NCBI GenBank assembly: GCA_949289265.1 | Contig: CASENE010000108.1 | Location: 1 to 64,000, forward strand | Source of the DNA: an uncultured Bacteroides sp. | Lineage (GTDB): Bacteria > Bacteroidota > Bacteroidia > Bacteroidales > Bacteroidaceae | Direction: 5' to 3' | Length of the DNA: 64,000 nucleotides | In this document: piece by piece, positions 17,760 to 27,217 of the stretch | Numbering within the stretch: position 1 is the stretch's first letter | How the letters are laid out: each line of letters begins with the position of its first letter | Translations under genes and position numbers: made by a program | The notes under the pieces: generated by a model | What the model saw: the letters and a program-made list of their open reading frames with translations, nothing else | The model's database searches: none | Told to the model about the DNA's origin: nothing

Positions 17760-18737
17760 ATGAAAGACTTCAACCTGAAAGGCCACGGCGCCATGCTGTC
17801 GGCCAACGTCATGTGGGGCCTGATGTCGCCCCTGGCCAAGATAGTGATGGCGGGAGGCATCGTCACCCCGCTCGTCCTTACAGACCTGCGCATCTTCGGC
17901 GCGATGGTCTTGTTCTGGGCCGTATCGTTCTTCCGCCCGCCCGAGCATGTCCACCACAAGGACATGGCCCTCCTGCTGGGCGCCTCGTTGCTGGCCATCG
18001 TGTTCAACCAAGGGTGCTTCCTCTTCGGCGTGGGACTCACCTCGCCCGCCGACGCCAGCATCATCACCACCAGCATGCCCCTCTGGGCCATGGTGCTGGC
18101 CGCCTTCTTCCTGAAAGAGCCCATCACGGGCAAGAAGGTGCTGGGCATCGCCCTGGGCGCGGGCGGCGCGCTGCTGCTCATCCTGGGCAGCCGGGGCGGA
18201 CAGGCGGGGGCGCAGGCGCAGACGGGCGGCAACCCCATCGCGGGCGACCTGCTGGTGCTGGGCGCGCAACTGAGCTACGCCCTCTACATCGTGCTGTTCA
18301 AGAACTTCGTGCAACGCTATTCGCTGGTGACGCTGATGAAATGGATGTTCACCTACGCCTTCATCTTCGCCCTCCCCTTTTCCTACAACGACCTGATGGC
18401 CACCGACTGGCAGGCCCTGACGCTGCCCGCCCTGGAGGGCATCGCCTTCGTCGTGGTGGGCGGCACGTTCTTCAGCTACATGCTCGTGGTGGTAGGCCAG
18501 AAGACGCTGCGCCCCACCGTGGCCGGCATGTACAACTACGTGCAGCCCGTCGTGGCCAGCATCGTCAGCATCTGCCTGGGGCTCGACACGTTCAACGCGA
18601 CCAAGGGCGTGGCCGTGGCCCTCATCTTCGGCGGCGTCTACCTCGTCACCGCCAGCAAGAGCCGCCAGGAGCTGGAAGCGCGCCGCCAGGCCGCCCCCGC
18701 CGACAGCCCCCGCAACCCCGCCGACCGGGCGTTATAA
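17760..18737 (+). CDS. EamA-family (DMT) transporter
   Basis: 325-residue integral membrane protein with ten predicted hydrophobic segments arranged as two EamA halves (about 8-135 and 155-305), the drug/metabolite transporter layout. Hallmarks are ANVMWGLMSPLAK, TTSMPLWAMVLAAFFLKEPITGKKVLGI and YNYVQPVVASI. Substrate unknown. I start at MKDFNLKG at 17760; the longer frame upstream overlaps the adenylase gene and lacks membrane character. The last residues (PRNPADRAL, stop TAA at 18735-18737) are encoded by the first unit of a family A repeat, so the repeat supplies the stop codon. Confidence 0.88.
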   Translation: MKDFNLKGHGAMLSANVMWGLMSPLAKIVMAGGIVTPLVLTDLRIFGAMVLFWAVSFFRPPEHVHHKDMALLLGASLLAIVFNQGCFLFGVGLTSPADASIITTSMPLWAMVLAAFFLKEPITGKKVLGIALGAGGALLLILGSRGGQAGAQAQTGGNPIAGDLLVLGAQLSYALYIVLFKNFVQRYSLVTLMKWMFTYAFIFALPFSYNDLMATDWQALTLPALEGIAFVVVGGTFFSYMLVVVGQKTLRPTVAGMYNYVQPVVASIVSICLGLDTFNATKGVAVALIFGGVYLVTASKSRQELEARRQAAPADSPRNPADRAL

Positions 18738-18822
18738 TCCCAGCGACCGGGCGTTATAGTCCCAGCCGGCGGGCATTAGAGTCCCAGCAAGCGGGCGTTA
18801 GAGTCCCCGCCGACGGGCATCG
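18718..18822. repeat. Intergenic tandem repeat, family A, overlapping a gene end
   Basis: Five units (CCGACCGGGCGTTATAATCCC, then GCGACCGGGC, GCCGGCGGGC, GCAAGCGGGC, GCCGACGGGC types, listed in short form). The first unit contains the EamA stop codon. Confidence 0.85.
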
Positions 18823-18827
18823 TATTC

Positions 18828-18870
18828 AGTTGACAAGGAGACAAGTTAACGAGACTACAAGGTCCGTTTG
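18828..18870. repeat. Short family E repeat before the histidine kinase gene
   Basis: TTGACAAGGAGACAAGTTAACGAG and ACTACAAGG pieces (given in parts) match the GTTAACAAG/GGCTACGAGG elements at 24150-24310 and elsewhere. Confidence 0.5.
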
Positions 18871-18886
18871 TCAACCATAAAGAAAA

Positions 18887-21208
18887 ATGAGACAAATGAA
18901 AGTGAAACACATCCTCAGCCTGTCAGTCTGCTCGCTCCTGCTGCTGGCGCTTCTCCAAGCGCTGTGCATGAGCTATGCCTACCGCAACCGGATGCAGGAG
19001 ACGCAGGCCACGCTGGACACCGTCTTCAAGAGCGCCTTCGTGCTGACGGCGGACGCCCAGGTGAACCGCCTGCCCTACCCCGAAGGGACGATGACCCACC
19101 TGGTCTACGTGCCCGACTCGCTGCGCCTGAGCGACGAAGACCGGCAGCTGCACTACGCCGAGCAGACCTCCGCCGTGATGCAAGACGCCTACGGGCAGCC
19201 CCCGCTGTCGGCCGACTCGCTGCGCCGCACGCTGGAGGGCCTCCTCGGCCACGAGCAGGTGGAGGGCAACGTCTACGTCCGCCTGCTGGACACGCGCACG
19301 GGCCGCGCCCTGCAAGCCTCGCCCGCCAGGGCGGACATCCCGCAAGGAGGCATCGGCGTGCTCACGTCGCCCCGCGCCTTCGTCCACCGCGGGCAAGGCG
19401 TCGCCGCCGAAGCCGTGCTGGACACGCGCTACCTGTCCCGCCCCGCCAACCTGCTCTTTCCCCTCCTCACCTTCCTGCTGGCCGCCCTGCTCACCGCAGC
19501 CATCGCCCTGCGCCTGCGCCGCCTGCAACGCCTGCAACGCGACATCGACCGCCAGTGCGACGACTACTACCGCCTGGCGGGCCGGATGGAACAGCCCGTG
19601 CACGAGGCGGAGACCTGCCTGCAAGCCGGCCGCTGGACGCAGGCCGGCGACACCGCCCGCCGCATGCTGGCCGACACCGAGGCCGTGCTGTCCCGCGCCA
19701 AGCAGGAGAACGCCCGCCGCGCCGCCCGACGCACGCGCAGGCTGGAGCGTCCGGCCTCGGCCCTGCTGGCGCTGCTGGCCCTGCTGCTGCCCGCGCTGTG
19801 GGGCACGTTCATCTACCAGGGGCAACGGCAGGAACTGCACCGCAAGGCCGAAGCGGCCCTGGAGCAAGCCTTTGTCCGCGAAAACGACCTGCGCTACTAC
19901 CAGTCGCTGGACGCCAACCACCTGCGCGGCGTCCCCAAGCCCTGGCTGACGGGAGAAACCGACTTCTACCGCCGCCAGACCGACTCGCTGACGGCGAACG
20001 TCTTCTACCGGCTCCTCATAGACGACCGCGGCGACACGCTCTACCAGCTGCGCGCCAGCTTCACCTACAACCCCATCTACATCCTGCACCAGCCCATGGA
20101 CCTGAGCGAGGGCATCCGCCTCTACCGCGCCTACGGCACCCAGCGGCAGGTGAACAACTATCCCGTCGTCGTCCCCGTGGACACGCTGCGCCTCGACTCG
20201 CTGTTCCGCGCGGGGCTGCTGCAAGCGGGCCTTCCCCCCGAGGCCGGCCTCCGCTTCTTCCGCCCCGCCACGGGCAACGTCGTGACGCAGACGGGTGACG
20301 CCCGCATCCGCCCCGGCAGCCTGGTCACCGCCCCTCTGCGCCTGGACGAAGCGGGGACGGCGTGCGTGCAGGGCGTGGTGCCCCGCCCGCAGGGACGCAT
20401 CCTCCGCTCGGCTCTGGGCCTCTACGTGCCGCTGTGCCTGGCGGCGGCGTTCTGCCTGCTGTGCATCGCGGGCCAACGCCTCGTGTGGCGCAGGCAGCGG
20501 CGGCTGGAACAGTTCCGCAAGGACTTCACCTACTCGATGATACACGACATGAAGTCGCCCCTGCAGTCGCTGCTGACGGGCGCGCAACTCATGGCCAGCG
20601 GCCGCCTGGACGACAAGCCCGAGAAGGCCGCCCGCATCCGCACCGCCATGAGCGACGAGTGCCGGCACCTGCTGGCCCTCTCGGCCCGCGTGGCGACGCT
20701 GACGCAGATGGACCGCGGCGAGTGGCAACTGCACCTGTCCGACGTCCCTCTCCGCCCGCTGCTGGACGACCTGGCCTCCAAGTTCCGCCTGAAAGCCGCG
20801 AAGCCCGTCACCTTCGACATCCGCTGCGCCGAGGGACTGACCGCCCGGGCCGACGCCTTCTGCCTGCGCGAGGCGCTCTCCAACCTCATAGACAACGCCC
20901 TGAAATACTCCGGCCCCGAGGTGCGCGTCTGCCTCAGCGCCGCCCCCGCACCCGACGGCGGCATCGGCATCCGCGTGCTCGACAACGGCATCGGCATCCC
21001 CGCCGCCGAGCGACACCGCATCTTCGACCGCTTCCGCCGCATCCCCGCAGGCAGCCAGCGCACGGGCGCCACGGGCTTCGGCCTGGGCCTGAACTTCGTG
21101 CAGCAAGTGGTCCGCGCCCACGGCGGCACGGTGACGGTGGAGAGCGACGGCAGCAGCTTCAGCCGCTTCACCCTGACGCTGCCCCCGCCCCCCGCTCCGG
21201 CCCGCTGA
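18887..21208 (+). CDS. Sensor histidine kinase with two successive periplasmic sensor regions (orphan)
   Basis: 773 aa. Order: TM near 8-28, periplasmic region to about 188, TM about 190-210, cytoplasmic linker of about 80 residues, TM about 290-308, second periplasmic region to about 505, TM about 508-530, then HisKA with H-box SMIHDMKSPLQSL and HATPase with N-box ALSNLIDNALKYSG, G1 DNGIGIPAAE, F-box FDRFRRI and G2 TGFGLGLNFV. All kinase boxes are intact. Four membrane segments with two separate external domains is an unusual layout. No response regulator lies within the neighbouring genes, so its partner is elsewhere. ATG at 18887 is chosen; a second ATG at codon 4 is possible. Ligand unknown. 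Confidence 0.88.
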   Translation: MRQMKVKHILSLSVCSLLLLALLQALCMSYAYRNRMQETQATLDTVFKSAFVLTADAQVNRLPYPEGTMTHLVYVPDSLRLSDEDRQLHYAEQTSAVMQDAYGQPPLSADSLRRTLEGLLGHEQVEGNVYVRLLDTRTGRALQASPARADIPQGGIGVLTSPRAFVHRGQGVAAEAVLDTRYLSRPANLLFPLLTFLLAALLTAAIALRLRRLQRLQRDIDRQCDDYYRLAGRMEQPVHEAETCLQAGRWTQAGDTARRMLADTEAVLSRAKQENARRAARRTRRLERPASALLALLALLLPALWGTFIYQGQRQELHRKAEAALEQAFVRENDLRYYQSLDANHLRGVPKPWLTGETDFYRRQTDSLTANVFYRLLIDDRGDTLYQLRASFTYNPIYILHQPMDLSEGIRLYRAYGTQRQVNNYPVVVPVDTLRLDSLFRAGLLQAGLPPEAGLRFFRPATGNVVTQTGDARIRPGSLVTAPLRLDEAGTACVQGVVPRPQGRILRSALGLYVPLCLAAAFCLLCIAGQRLVWRRQRRLEQFRKDFTYSMIHDMKSPLQSLLTGAQLMASGRLDDKPEKAARIRTAMSDECRHLLALSARVATLTQMDRGEWQLHLSDVPLRPLLDDLASKFRLKAAKPVTFDIRCAEGLTARADAFCLREALSNLIDNALKYSGPEVRVCLSAAPAPDGGIGIRVLDNGIGIPAAERHRIFDRFRRIPAGSQRTGATGFGLGLNFVQQVVRAHGGTVTVESDGSSFSRFTLTLPPPPAPAR

Positions 21209-21254
21209 CGCAAGAAAGTTGCGCCTGCGGATAGGACGTATCCGAATTAATCCC

Positions 21255-21262
21255 TATCTTTG
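21255..21262 (+). promoter_or_regulatory. -7 element of the Rpn-type nuclease gene
   Basis: TATCTTTG, full match to TAnnTTTG, 26 nt before the ATG at 21289; no clear -33 box. Confidence 0.45.
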
Positions 21263-21288
21263 CACGGAGTAACCATCGTGTTCCTGCC

Positions 21289-22197
21289 ATGACCAAGTTC
21301 ATCAACCCTTTTACCGACGTGGGCTTCAAGCGCATCTTCGGGCAAGAAATCAACAAGGACTTGCTGATAGACTTCCTCAACAGCCTCCTGGAAGGCGAAA
21401 GGCACATCAGCGACATCCATTTCCTGGACAAGGAGATACAGGGCGAATCCATCGAAGACCGCAACTGCATCTACGACATCTACTGCACGGACGACAACGG
21501 CGAGCAGTTCATCGTGGAGATGCAGAACCGCCGGCAGGCCTTCTTCCGCGAACGGGCGGTCTACTACCTGTCACGCGCCATCGCCCGGCAGGGAGAACGG
21601 GGCTCCAACTGGCAGTTCGACCTGAAAGCCGTCTACGGCATCTTCTTCCTGAACTTCCAGCTGGAAAGCATCGGACAGAAGCTGCGCACCGACGTCTGCC
21701 TGGAAGACCGCGACACGCACGAGCCCTTCTCGGACAAGCTGCGCTTCATCTTCCTGCAACTGCCCCTGTTTGACAAGGAAGAACACGAGTGCGACAATAA
21801 TTTTGAACGCTGGATATATGTACTGAAGAATATGGAAACCCTGCAACGACTCCCCTTCAAGGCCCGCAATGCCGTCTTCCAGAAGCTGGAAGAGATTGTG
21901 GACATCGCTTCCCTCAGCAAGGAAGACCGCATGAAGTATGACGAAAGCATCAAGGTGTATCGCGACAACCTGGTGACGGAACTCTATGCCGTACAGAAAG
22001 GCCTCGAACAAGGACTGCAACAAGGCATCCAGCAAGGACTGAAACAAGGCATCCAACAAGGCATCCAGCAGGGACTGAAACAAGGCATCCAGCAGAGCCA
22101 GGCCGACATCGCCCGCCGCATGAAGAGCAAAGGCTATGCCGCGGCCGAGATAGCCGACATGACCGGGCTGTCGCCCGAAGCCATCGCCGCGCTCTGA
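21289..22197 (+). CDS. Rpn-family PD-(D/E)XK nuclease / transposase-like protein with C-terminal GLxQG repeats
   Basis: 302 aa. The N-terminus [19 protein letters not shown] and the core [21 protein letters not shown] (Asp, then E-x-Q in place of E-x-K) are typical of the Rpn/YhgA-like family (PF12784-type), which are DNA nucleases reported to promote RecA-independent recombination. After the nuclease domain, residues about 235-275 form a regular tetra/pentapeptide repeat of GLEQG, GLQQG, GIQQG and GLKQG units, then a helix-turn-helix-like tail ([17 protein letters not shown]). The repeat DNA is nearly exact, so unit number may vary by slippage. No partner gene is evident; cysS follows after 73 bp. 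Confidence 0.85.
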   Translation: MTKFINPFTDVGFKRIFGQEINKDLLIDFLNSLLEGERHISDIHFLDKEIQGESIEDRNCIYDIYCTDDNGEQFIVEMQNRRQAFFRERAVYYLSRAIARQGERGSNWQFDLKAVYGIFFLNFQLESIGQKLRTDVCLEDRDTHEPFSDKLRFIFLQLPLFDKEEHECDNNFERWIYVLKNMETLQRLPFKARNAVFQKLEEIVDIASLSKEDRMKYDESIKVYRDNLVTELYAVQKGLEQGLQQGIQQGLKQGIQQGIQQGLKQGIQQSQADIARRMKSKGYAAAEIADMTGLSPEAIAAL

Positions 22198-22270
22198 GCC
22201 GCAAGCCGTCGGACGTCCCCCGCCCCTGCCTCACGCACACAGAAACAAAGAAATACAACAGACTATACCT

Positions 22271-23746
22271 ATGGAACAATCCTTATTCATCTACAACACC
22301 CTGCACCGGCAGAAGGAACTCTTCAAGCCCCTGCACGAAAACAGCGTGGGGATGTACGTCTGCGGCCCCACCGTCTACGGCGACCCGCACCTGGGACACG
22401 CCCGCCCCGCCATCACCTTCGACCTGCTGTTCCGCTACCTGCGCCACCTGGGCTACCGGGTGCGCTACGTGCGCAACATCACCGACGTAGGCCACCTGGA
22501 ACACGATGCCGACGAGGGCGAGGACAAGATTGCCAAGAAAGCACGCCTGGAACAACTGGAACCGATGGAAGTGGCACAATACTACGCCAACCGCTACCAC
22601 GACGCCATGCGCGCCCTCAACGTGCTGCCGCCCAGCATCGAGCCCCTGGCCAGCGGACACATCATCGAACAGGTGGAACTGGTGAAGGAAATCCTGAAGA
22701 ACGGCTATGCCTACGAGAGCCAAGGCTCGGTGTACTTCGACGTGGCCAAATACAACAAAGACCACCACTACGGCGTCTTGTCGGGCCGCAACCTGGAGGA
22801 CGTACTGAACACCACGCGCGAACTGGACGGACAAGAAGAGAAACACAACCCCGCCGACTTCGCCCTGTGGAAGAAAGCGCAGCCCGAACACATCATGCGC
22901 TGGCCCTCGCCCTGGAGCGACGGATTCCCCGGCTGGCACTGCGAGTGCACGGCCATGGGACGCAAGTATCTGGGCGCGCACTTCGACATACACGGCGGAG
23001 GCATGGACCTGATTTTCCCCCACCACGAGTGCGAGATAGCGCAGGCCGTGGCCAGCCAGGGCGACGACATGGTGCGCTACTGGATGCACAACAACATGAT
23101 TACCATCAACGGGCAAAAGATGGGCAAGAGCCTGGGCAACTTCATCACCCTGGAACAGTTCTTCAGCGGGCAGCACGAAAAGCTGACGCAGGCCTACGCG
23201 CCCATGACCATCCGCTTCTTCATCCTCCAGGCGCACTACCGCAGCACCGTGGACTTCAGCAACGAGGCCCTGCAGGCCGCCGAGAAGGGACTGGCCCGCC
23301 TGATGGACGCCATCCGCGAGCTGGACAACCTGAAGCCCTCGGCCGCATCGACGGTAGACGTGAAGGGACTGCGCGCGAAGTGCTACGAGGCCATGAACGA
23401 CGACCTCAACTCGCCCATCGTCATTGCACACCTGTTTGACGCCACCAAGATGGTGAACAACATCGCGGCGGGCAACGACACCATCACCGCCGAAGACCTG
23501 CAGGAGCTGCGCGACACCTTCCGCCTCTTTGCCTTCGACATCCTGGGACTGCGGGCCGAACATACCTCGGACGCCGCACGCGAGGAAGCCTTCGGGCACG
23601 TGGTGGACATGCTGCTGCAACAGCGCGCCAAGGCGAAGGCCAACAAGGACTGGGCCACCAGCGACCAGATACGCAACGAGCTGACGGCCCTGGGCTTTGA
23701 AATCAAGGACGGGAAGAACGGGACGGAATGGAAGCTGAACAAGTGA
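22271..23746 (+). CDS. cysS: Cysteinyl-tRNA synthetase
   Basis: 491-residue class I aminoacyl-tRNA synthetase, full length. HIGH motif as DPHLGHARP, zinc/cysteine site beginning CGPTVYGD and including [10 protein letters not shown] and [23 protein letters not shown] motif as [11 protein letters not shown], then the DALR domain and a C-terminal anticodon-binding region ending [14 protein letters not shown]. Its last 19 nt overlap the start of the following thioesterase gene. Confidence 0.97.
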   Translation: MEQSLFIYNTLHRQKELFKPLHENSVGMYVCGPTVYGDPHLGHARPAITFDLLFRYLRHLGYRVRYVRNITDVGHLEHDADEGEDKIAKKARLEQLEPMEVAQYYANRYHDAMRALNVLPPSIEPLASGHIIEQVELVKEILKNGYAYESQGSVYFDVAKYNKDHHYGVLSGRNLEDVLNTTRELDGQEEKHNPADFALWKKAQPEHIMRWPSPWSDGFPGWHCECTAMGRKYLGAHFDIHGGGMDLIFPHHECEIAQAVASQGDDMVRYWMHNNMITINGQKMGKSLGNFITLEQFFSGQHEKLTQAYAPMTIRFFILQAHYRSTVDFSNEALQAAEKGLARLMDAIRELDNLKPSAASTVDVKGLRAKCYEAMNDDLNSPIVIAHLFDATKMVNNIAAGNDTITAEDLQELRDTFRLFAFDILGLRAEHTSDAAREEAFGHVVDMLLQQRAKAKANKDWATSDQIRNELTALGFEIKDGKNGTEWKLNK

Positions 23747-24150
23747 CCCCGCCCCCTGCGTCCGTGCAGGCCTACCTCGAGGGCGACCGCTTTGCGGCGG
23801 GCGTCGGCATCCGGCTGCTGGAGGCGCGCGCGGGCTATGCCAAGGCCTCGCTCGCCGTCACGCCCGAACACCTCAATGCCGGCGGGCGCACGCAGGGCGG
23901 CGTGCTCTTCACCCTGGCCGACCTGACCCTGGCCGCCGCGGCCAACGCGCACGGCACGCTGGCCTTCTCCCTCTCGGCACACATCGCCTTCCTGAAGGCC
24001 AGCGGCCCGGGCGACGTCCTCACCGCCGAAGCCCGCGAACGCCACCTGGGACGCACCACCGGCTACTACCAGATTGACATCACCAACCAACGGGACGAAC
24101 TGGTGGCTACCTTCGAGTCGAGCGTCTTCCGTATGGGAAAGAATTTATAG
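23728..24150 (+). CDS. Hotdog-fold thioesterase (PaaI-like)
   Basis: 140-residue hotdog protein: [28 protein letters not shown], shown by its key pieces [11 protein letters not shown] and FTLADLTLA, is the substrate-binding/catalytic segment of PaaI-type acyl-CoA thioesterases (Asn, Gly and Asp), followed by SAHIAFLKA and a G-R-T-T-G-Y-Y strand. The start at 23728 overlaps cysS by 19 bp, indicating translational coupling. Substrate unknown. Confidence 0.85.
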   Translation: MEAEQVTPPPASVQAYLEGDRFAAGVGIRLLEARAGYAKASLAVTPEHLNAGGRTQGGVLFTLADLTLAAAANAHGTLAFSLSAHIAFLKASGPGDVLTAEARERHLGRTTGYYQIDITNQRDELVATFESSVFRMGKNL

Positions 24151-24312
24151 GGGACAAGGGGACAAGTTAACAAGGCTACGAGGACGGAGAACAAGTTAAG
24201 GAACAAGGGGACAAGTTAACAAGGCTACAAGGGCGGTATCGTCCTTGCCTGCTCGTTAGCTTGTCCCCTTGCCTGTTCCTCGTAGCCTTGTTAACTTGTC
24301 AACTAAACAACA
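24150..24312. repeat. Family E inverted repeat (large hairpin)
   Basis: The left arm has repeated GGGGACAAGTTAACAAGGCTAC and GAACAAGTTAAGGAACAAGG elements (cited in pieces); the right arm reads CTTGTCCCCTTG..CTCGTAGCCTTGTTAACTTGTC. The two arms can pair over most of about 70 bp each. It lies between convergent genes (thioesterase and DUF3108) and could act as a bidirectional terminator. Confidence 0.8.
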
Positions 24313-24332
24313 CTCGTCACCTAAGCCCAAGC

Positions 24333-25250
24333 CTACTTCACCCGCGAGGTCAGCGGGTAGCGGTTGTTTTGGACGGACTTGAAGAAGGCTTTGGCCGAAC
24401 CGAAGCTGAGGTACATGTCCAGGCGGATGGGCAGGTGGTTGTCGTCGTCGGTGACGAAGAAGGTGATAACCTCCTCTTCCTCGCCCTTCTTGTCGTATTC
24501 CACGAAGGAGAAGACCAGGCAGCGGTACGTGTGGTCGTCCTTGGCCTTGACGTCTTCCTTGCCGCGGTAGATAAGGGTCTGCTGCTCCACCTTGCGGCCG
24601 GTGGTCATGGGGAAGTGCACCTTGTCGCCCACGCTGAAGCCGGCGGCGTCCCACGAGCGTGCCTGGCCCAGGATGCTGAGCATGTCGAACACGCAGCCCG
24701 CGCAGTCGGCCGACGAGGGTTGCGGGGCCTGGGGCTTGCTGAACCAGGTGCGCAGCTGGCGCACGTGGGTGCTGTCGCCCGGGCCGTAGGAGAACCAGGC
24801 CTCGTCGCGCGTGTGCCGCTTGCCCTCTTCGGCGGCCTTGCAGAAGTAGAGGGGTTCGAGGCGGCGGGTGACGTAGCAGGTCAGCGTGTCGCGCATGCGA
24901 AAGAAGAAGTCGGCGCGCTTGCTGGTGTGCGACCGCAGCAGGTAGCGGTAGGCGGGTTGTCCCTGGTAGGAGGCGGTGTCGGTGGAGAGCGTGGCGGTGC
25001 CCACCTTGATCCAAATGAATTTCCAGTTGAACATCAGTTCGTAGTCGATGCGCTCGCCGGGCAGAAAGGCCTTGTTCTGCAAGGCGCACTGCGCGCGTGC
25101 CGTGCCCGCCGGGAGGGCGAGCGCGAGGAGGAGGGCGACGGCGAGGGCCGCCAGGGCGGGGTGCGCGCCGCGCTTAATAGCTGTAGCCCCGGCCGCTGTT
25201 GCCGCCCGAGCCGTTCCGGTTGTTCCGGTTCTTGTTACGTTTGTCTTCAT
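24333..25250 (-). CDS. DUF3108 domain protein, exported
   Basis: 305 aa. A long N-region and hydrophobic core (ALAALAVALLLALALP..TARA) form a signal peptide. The mature part (GERIDYELMFNWKFIWIKVGTA, CYVTRRLEPLYFCKAA, ITFFVTDDDNHLPIRLDMYLSFGSA, cited in parts) is the DUF3108 beta-rich domain found in many Bacteroidetes envelope proteins of unknown role. The only good ATG, at 25250, overlaps the end of the upstream lipoprotein gene by 77 bp; a later non-ATG start is possible. It is the second gene of a two-gene operon. Confidence 0.82.
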   Translation of the reverse strand: MKTNVTRTGTTGTARAATAAGATAIKRGAHPALAALAVALLLALALPAGTARAQCALQNKAFLPGERIDYELMFNWKFIWIKVGTATLSTDTASYQGQPAYRYLLRSHTSKRADFFFRMRDTLTCYVTRRLEPLYFCKAAEEGKRHTRDEAWFSYGPGDSTHVRQLRTWFSKPQAPQPSSADCAGCVFDMLSILGQARSWDAAGFSVGDKVHFPMTTGRKVEQQTLIYRGKEDVKAKDDHTYRCLVFSFVEYDKKGEEEEVITFFVTDDDNHLPIRLDMYLSFGSAKAFFKSVQNNRYPLTSRVK

Positions 25251-27129
25251 CCGGTTTCTGTTTTTTCATTTCGTCAGGTTTCTGTTTGTCGCGCGGCCGG
25301 TCGTTGACGTACCAGTCCTGCCGCAGCTCGAAGTTGGCCTTCAGTTCCAGCACTTGCCAGTAGTAGTACACCTGTTCGGGCTGCCGCTTGAGGGCATAGT
25401 CGCCCGTGTCCCAGCGTCCGTTGCCGTTGGCGTCGTTCACCAGGCGCGCGCCGTACTTGCCGGGGTTCAGGAAATAGAAGTCGGCCCGTCCCTGGGGGCT
25501 GACGCGCACCGTGCGCAGCACCTTGTCTTGCGCGTCCAGCAGTTCGACGAAGGCCACGGAGTCGGCCCCGTGTATGTCGAAGAAAATCTGGCCGTATTCT
25601 TCCAGCTTCTTGGCGGTGAACTCCTTGCGCTGCTTGTCGGTGAAGAGGCCGTAGAGGCCGTGCACGGCGATGGAGTCCATCTCGAAGGCATAGCTTTCGC
25701 CGGGCGTCCAGTCGGCAAAGAGGTTGAACTTCTTCAGGTCGGCCGTGTCCTGCTCCAGGTCAAAGGGGATGTCCGTCCAGAGCGTGTCGACCTTCTGCCT
25801 GAGGTGCAGGGCGGCGGTGTCGATGCGTGCCACGGGCTCCTTGAAGGTGAGGGTCAGGTAGTCGTAGACGTCCATGGCCGAGGGGGCGTAGATGTCGATG
25901 GGCAGGAACTCGGTCTCGGGCCCTGCGTCTTCCTTGTCGCCCTTCTTGCGCCGGCGCTTGCGCTCTTTTTCCTTCCGCTCGCGCTCCTTGGCCTTTTCTT
26001 CCTCGGTCTTGGGCTTGACTTTCGACACGAGGGCCAGCGTGTCCGTGCGGGGCACCAGGCGGTCGAGGGTGTCGGTATAGAGGTAGGTCAGCTCCATCTT
26101 CAGCGTGTCCAGCTGATAGACAAGCGAGTCGCGTATCCAGTAGTCCAGGGTGTCGATGCGTCCGGTGGGCCGCTCGATGATGAAGGCGTCCGTGGCGTCG
26201 AAGTTCAGTCCGCGCAGGGCGGGCAGGGTGTCGTCGGGCGCGGTGAAGCACAGCTGGAAGCGCTCCATCACGGGCCGCTCGCTCTTGGCCAGGCGGCGGG
26301 GCCGGACGGTCTGCGGGCGGAAGGCCAGGAGGATGAGGTCGTCGGGCAGGAAGCGGGTGTAGCCGGTCTGCACGATGGTGTCGATGGTGAGCGAGTCTAT
26401 CCAGAAGGTGTCCGGGCGGATGGCGGGCTCACAGGTGGGGACGACGAGCGAGTCGCGCCAGGCGATGTTTTCCGTGGGCTGCGAGAAGAAGTAATTCTGG
26501 TCGCCGTCCTGCAGGCCGAAGAGGCGGTAGCGGCCCGGGGCGATGCCGCGGATGGAGAAGTGGCCGCGGCTGTCGGTGCGTCCCACGCGGTCCAGCGGCA
26601 GGGTGGTAAAGGCGGAGTCCGCCAGGTTGGCGTGCAGGCCTACGAGCATGTTCTTCACCGGCTCCAGGTCGGCGGCGTTGAGCAGGGTGCCGCTCACCTG
26701 CAGGGTATCGATGTGGTCGCCGGTGGAGAAGGTAAAGGCGAAGTCGTAGAGCGGGTTGCCCTCGTTGTTGTCCTGGATGGCGTCGGAGAAGTCGATGGTG
26801 TACGTCATGTCGGGCTTCAGCGTGTCTTCCAGGTCGATGAGCACGCGCTTGCCCGAGGCGCGCACGTTGGGCTGCTGCACCTGCGGGGGCGAGATGACCA
26901 CCTTCTCGCCGGGATTCTCCAGCTTGATGTATTCGTCGAACTCGATGCGGATGCGCTGCCGGTCGTAGTTCAGCGCGCCGGGGGCGGGCGTGCTGCGCAG
27001 GAAGAGGGGCGGGTCTACGTCGATGGGCCCGCCCTCGATGCGGCCCACGCTGGCGCACGAATACAGCAGGGCGGCGCCTGCCAGGGCGGCGCACAGGCGG
27101 CGCAGGTGGGGTCTTCTTATCGTCTTCAT
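25174..27129 (-). CDS. Ig-like (SbsA/Big_5) domain lipoprotein
   Basis: 651 aa. Signal peptide with lipobox LYSC (Cys25). Residues about 45-140 form an SbsA-type Ig-like domain (PGALNYDRQRIRIEFDEYIKL, TYTIDFSDAIQDNNEGN, given as hallmarks), then a second Ig/CarboxypepD-like module (GRTDSRGHFSIRGIAPGRYRL). A strongly basic/acidic low-complexity segment (KTEEEKAKERERKEKERKR) lies near 380-405, and a disordered Lys/Asn/Gly-rich tail ends the protein. Such proteins are conserved in Bacteroidetes next to DUF3108 genes and are thought to act in the envelope; function is unproven. Confidence 0.82.
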   Translation of the reverse strand: MKTIRRPHLRRLCAALAGAALLYSCASVGRIEGGPIDVDPPLFLRSTPAPGALNYDRQRIRIEFDEYIKLENPGEKVVISPPQVQQPNVRASGKRVLIDLEDTLKPDMTYTIDFSDAIQDNNEGNPLYDFAFTFSTGDHIDTLQVSGTLLNAADLEPVKNMLVGLHANLADSAFTTLPLDRVGRTDSRGHFSIRGIAPGRYRLFGLQDGDQNYFFSQPTENIAWRDSLVVPTCEPAIRPDTFWIDSLTIDTIVQTGYTRFLPDDLILLAFRPQTVRPRRLAKSERPVMERFQLCFTAPDDTLPALRGLNFDATDAFIIERPTGRIDTLDYWIRDSLVYQLDTLKMELTYLYTDTLDRLVPRTDTLALVSKVKPKTEEEKAKERERKEKERKRRRKKGDKEDAGPETEFLPIDIYAPSAMDVYDYLTLTFKEPVARIDTAALHLRQKVDTLWTDIPFDLEQDTADLKKFNLFADWTPGESYAFEMDSIAVHGLYGLFTDKQRKEFTAKKLEEYGQIFFDIHGADSVAFVELLDAQDKVLRTVRVSPQGRADFYFLNPGKYGARLVNDANGNGRWDTGDYALKRQPEQVYYYWQVLELKANFELRQDWYVNDRPRDKQKPDEMKKQKPDEDKRNKNRNNRNGSGGNSGRGYSY

Positions 27130-27155
27130 TCAGTTCGTTTACAGTGATGATGCTG

Positions 27156-27163
27156 CAAAAATA
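27156..27163 (-). promoter_or_regulatory. -7 element of the Ig-like lipoprotein / DUF3108 operon
   Basis: TATTTTTG on the minus strand, 27 nt before the start at 27129; -33 box not clear. Confidence 0.4.
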
Positions 27164-27217
27164 CGTCATATCGCCCAATATGAGGCGCCGCGTTACGTTA
27201 TTTTAACCCATCCGGCC

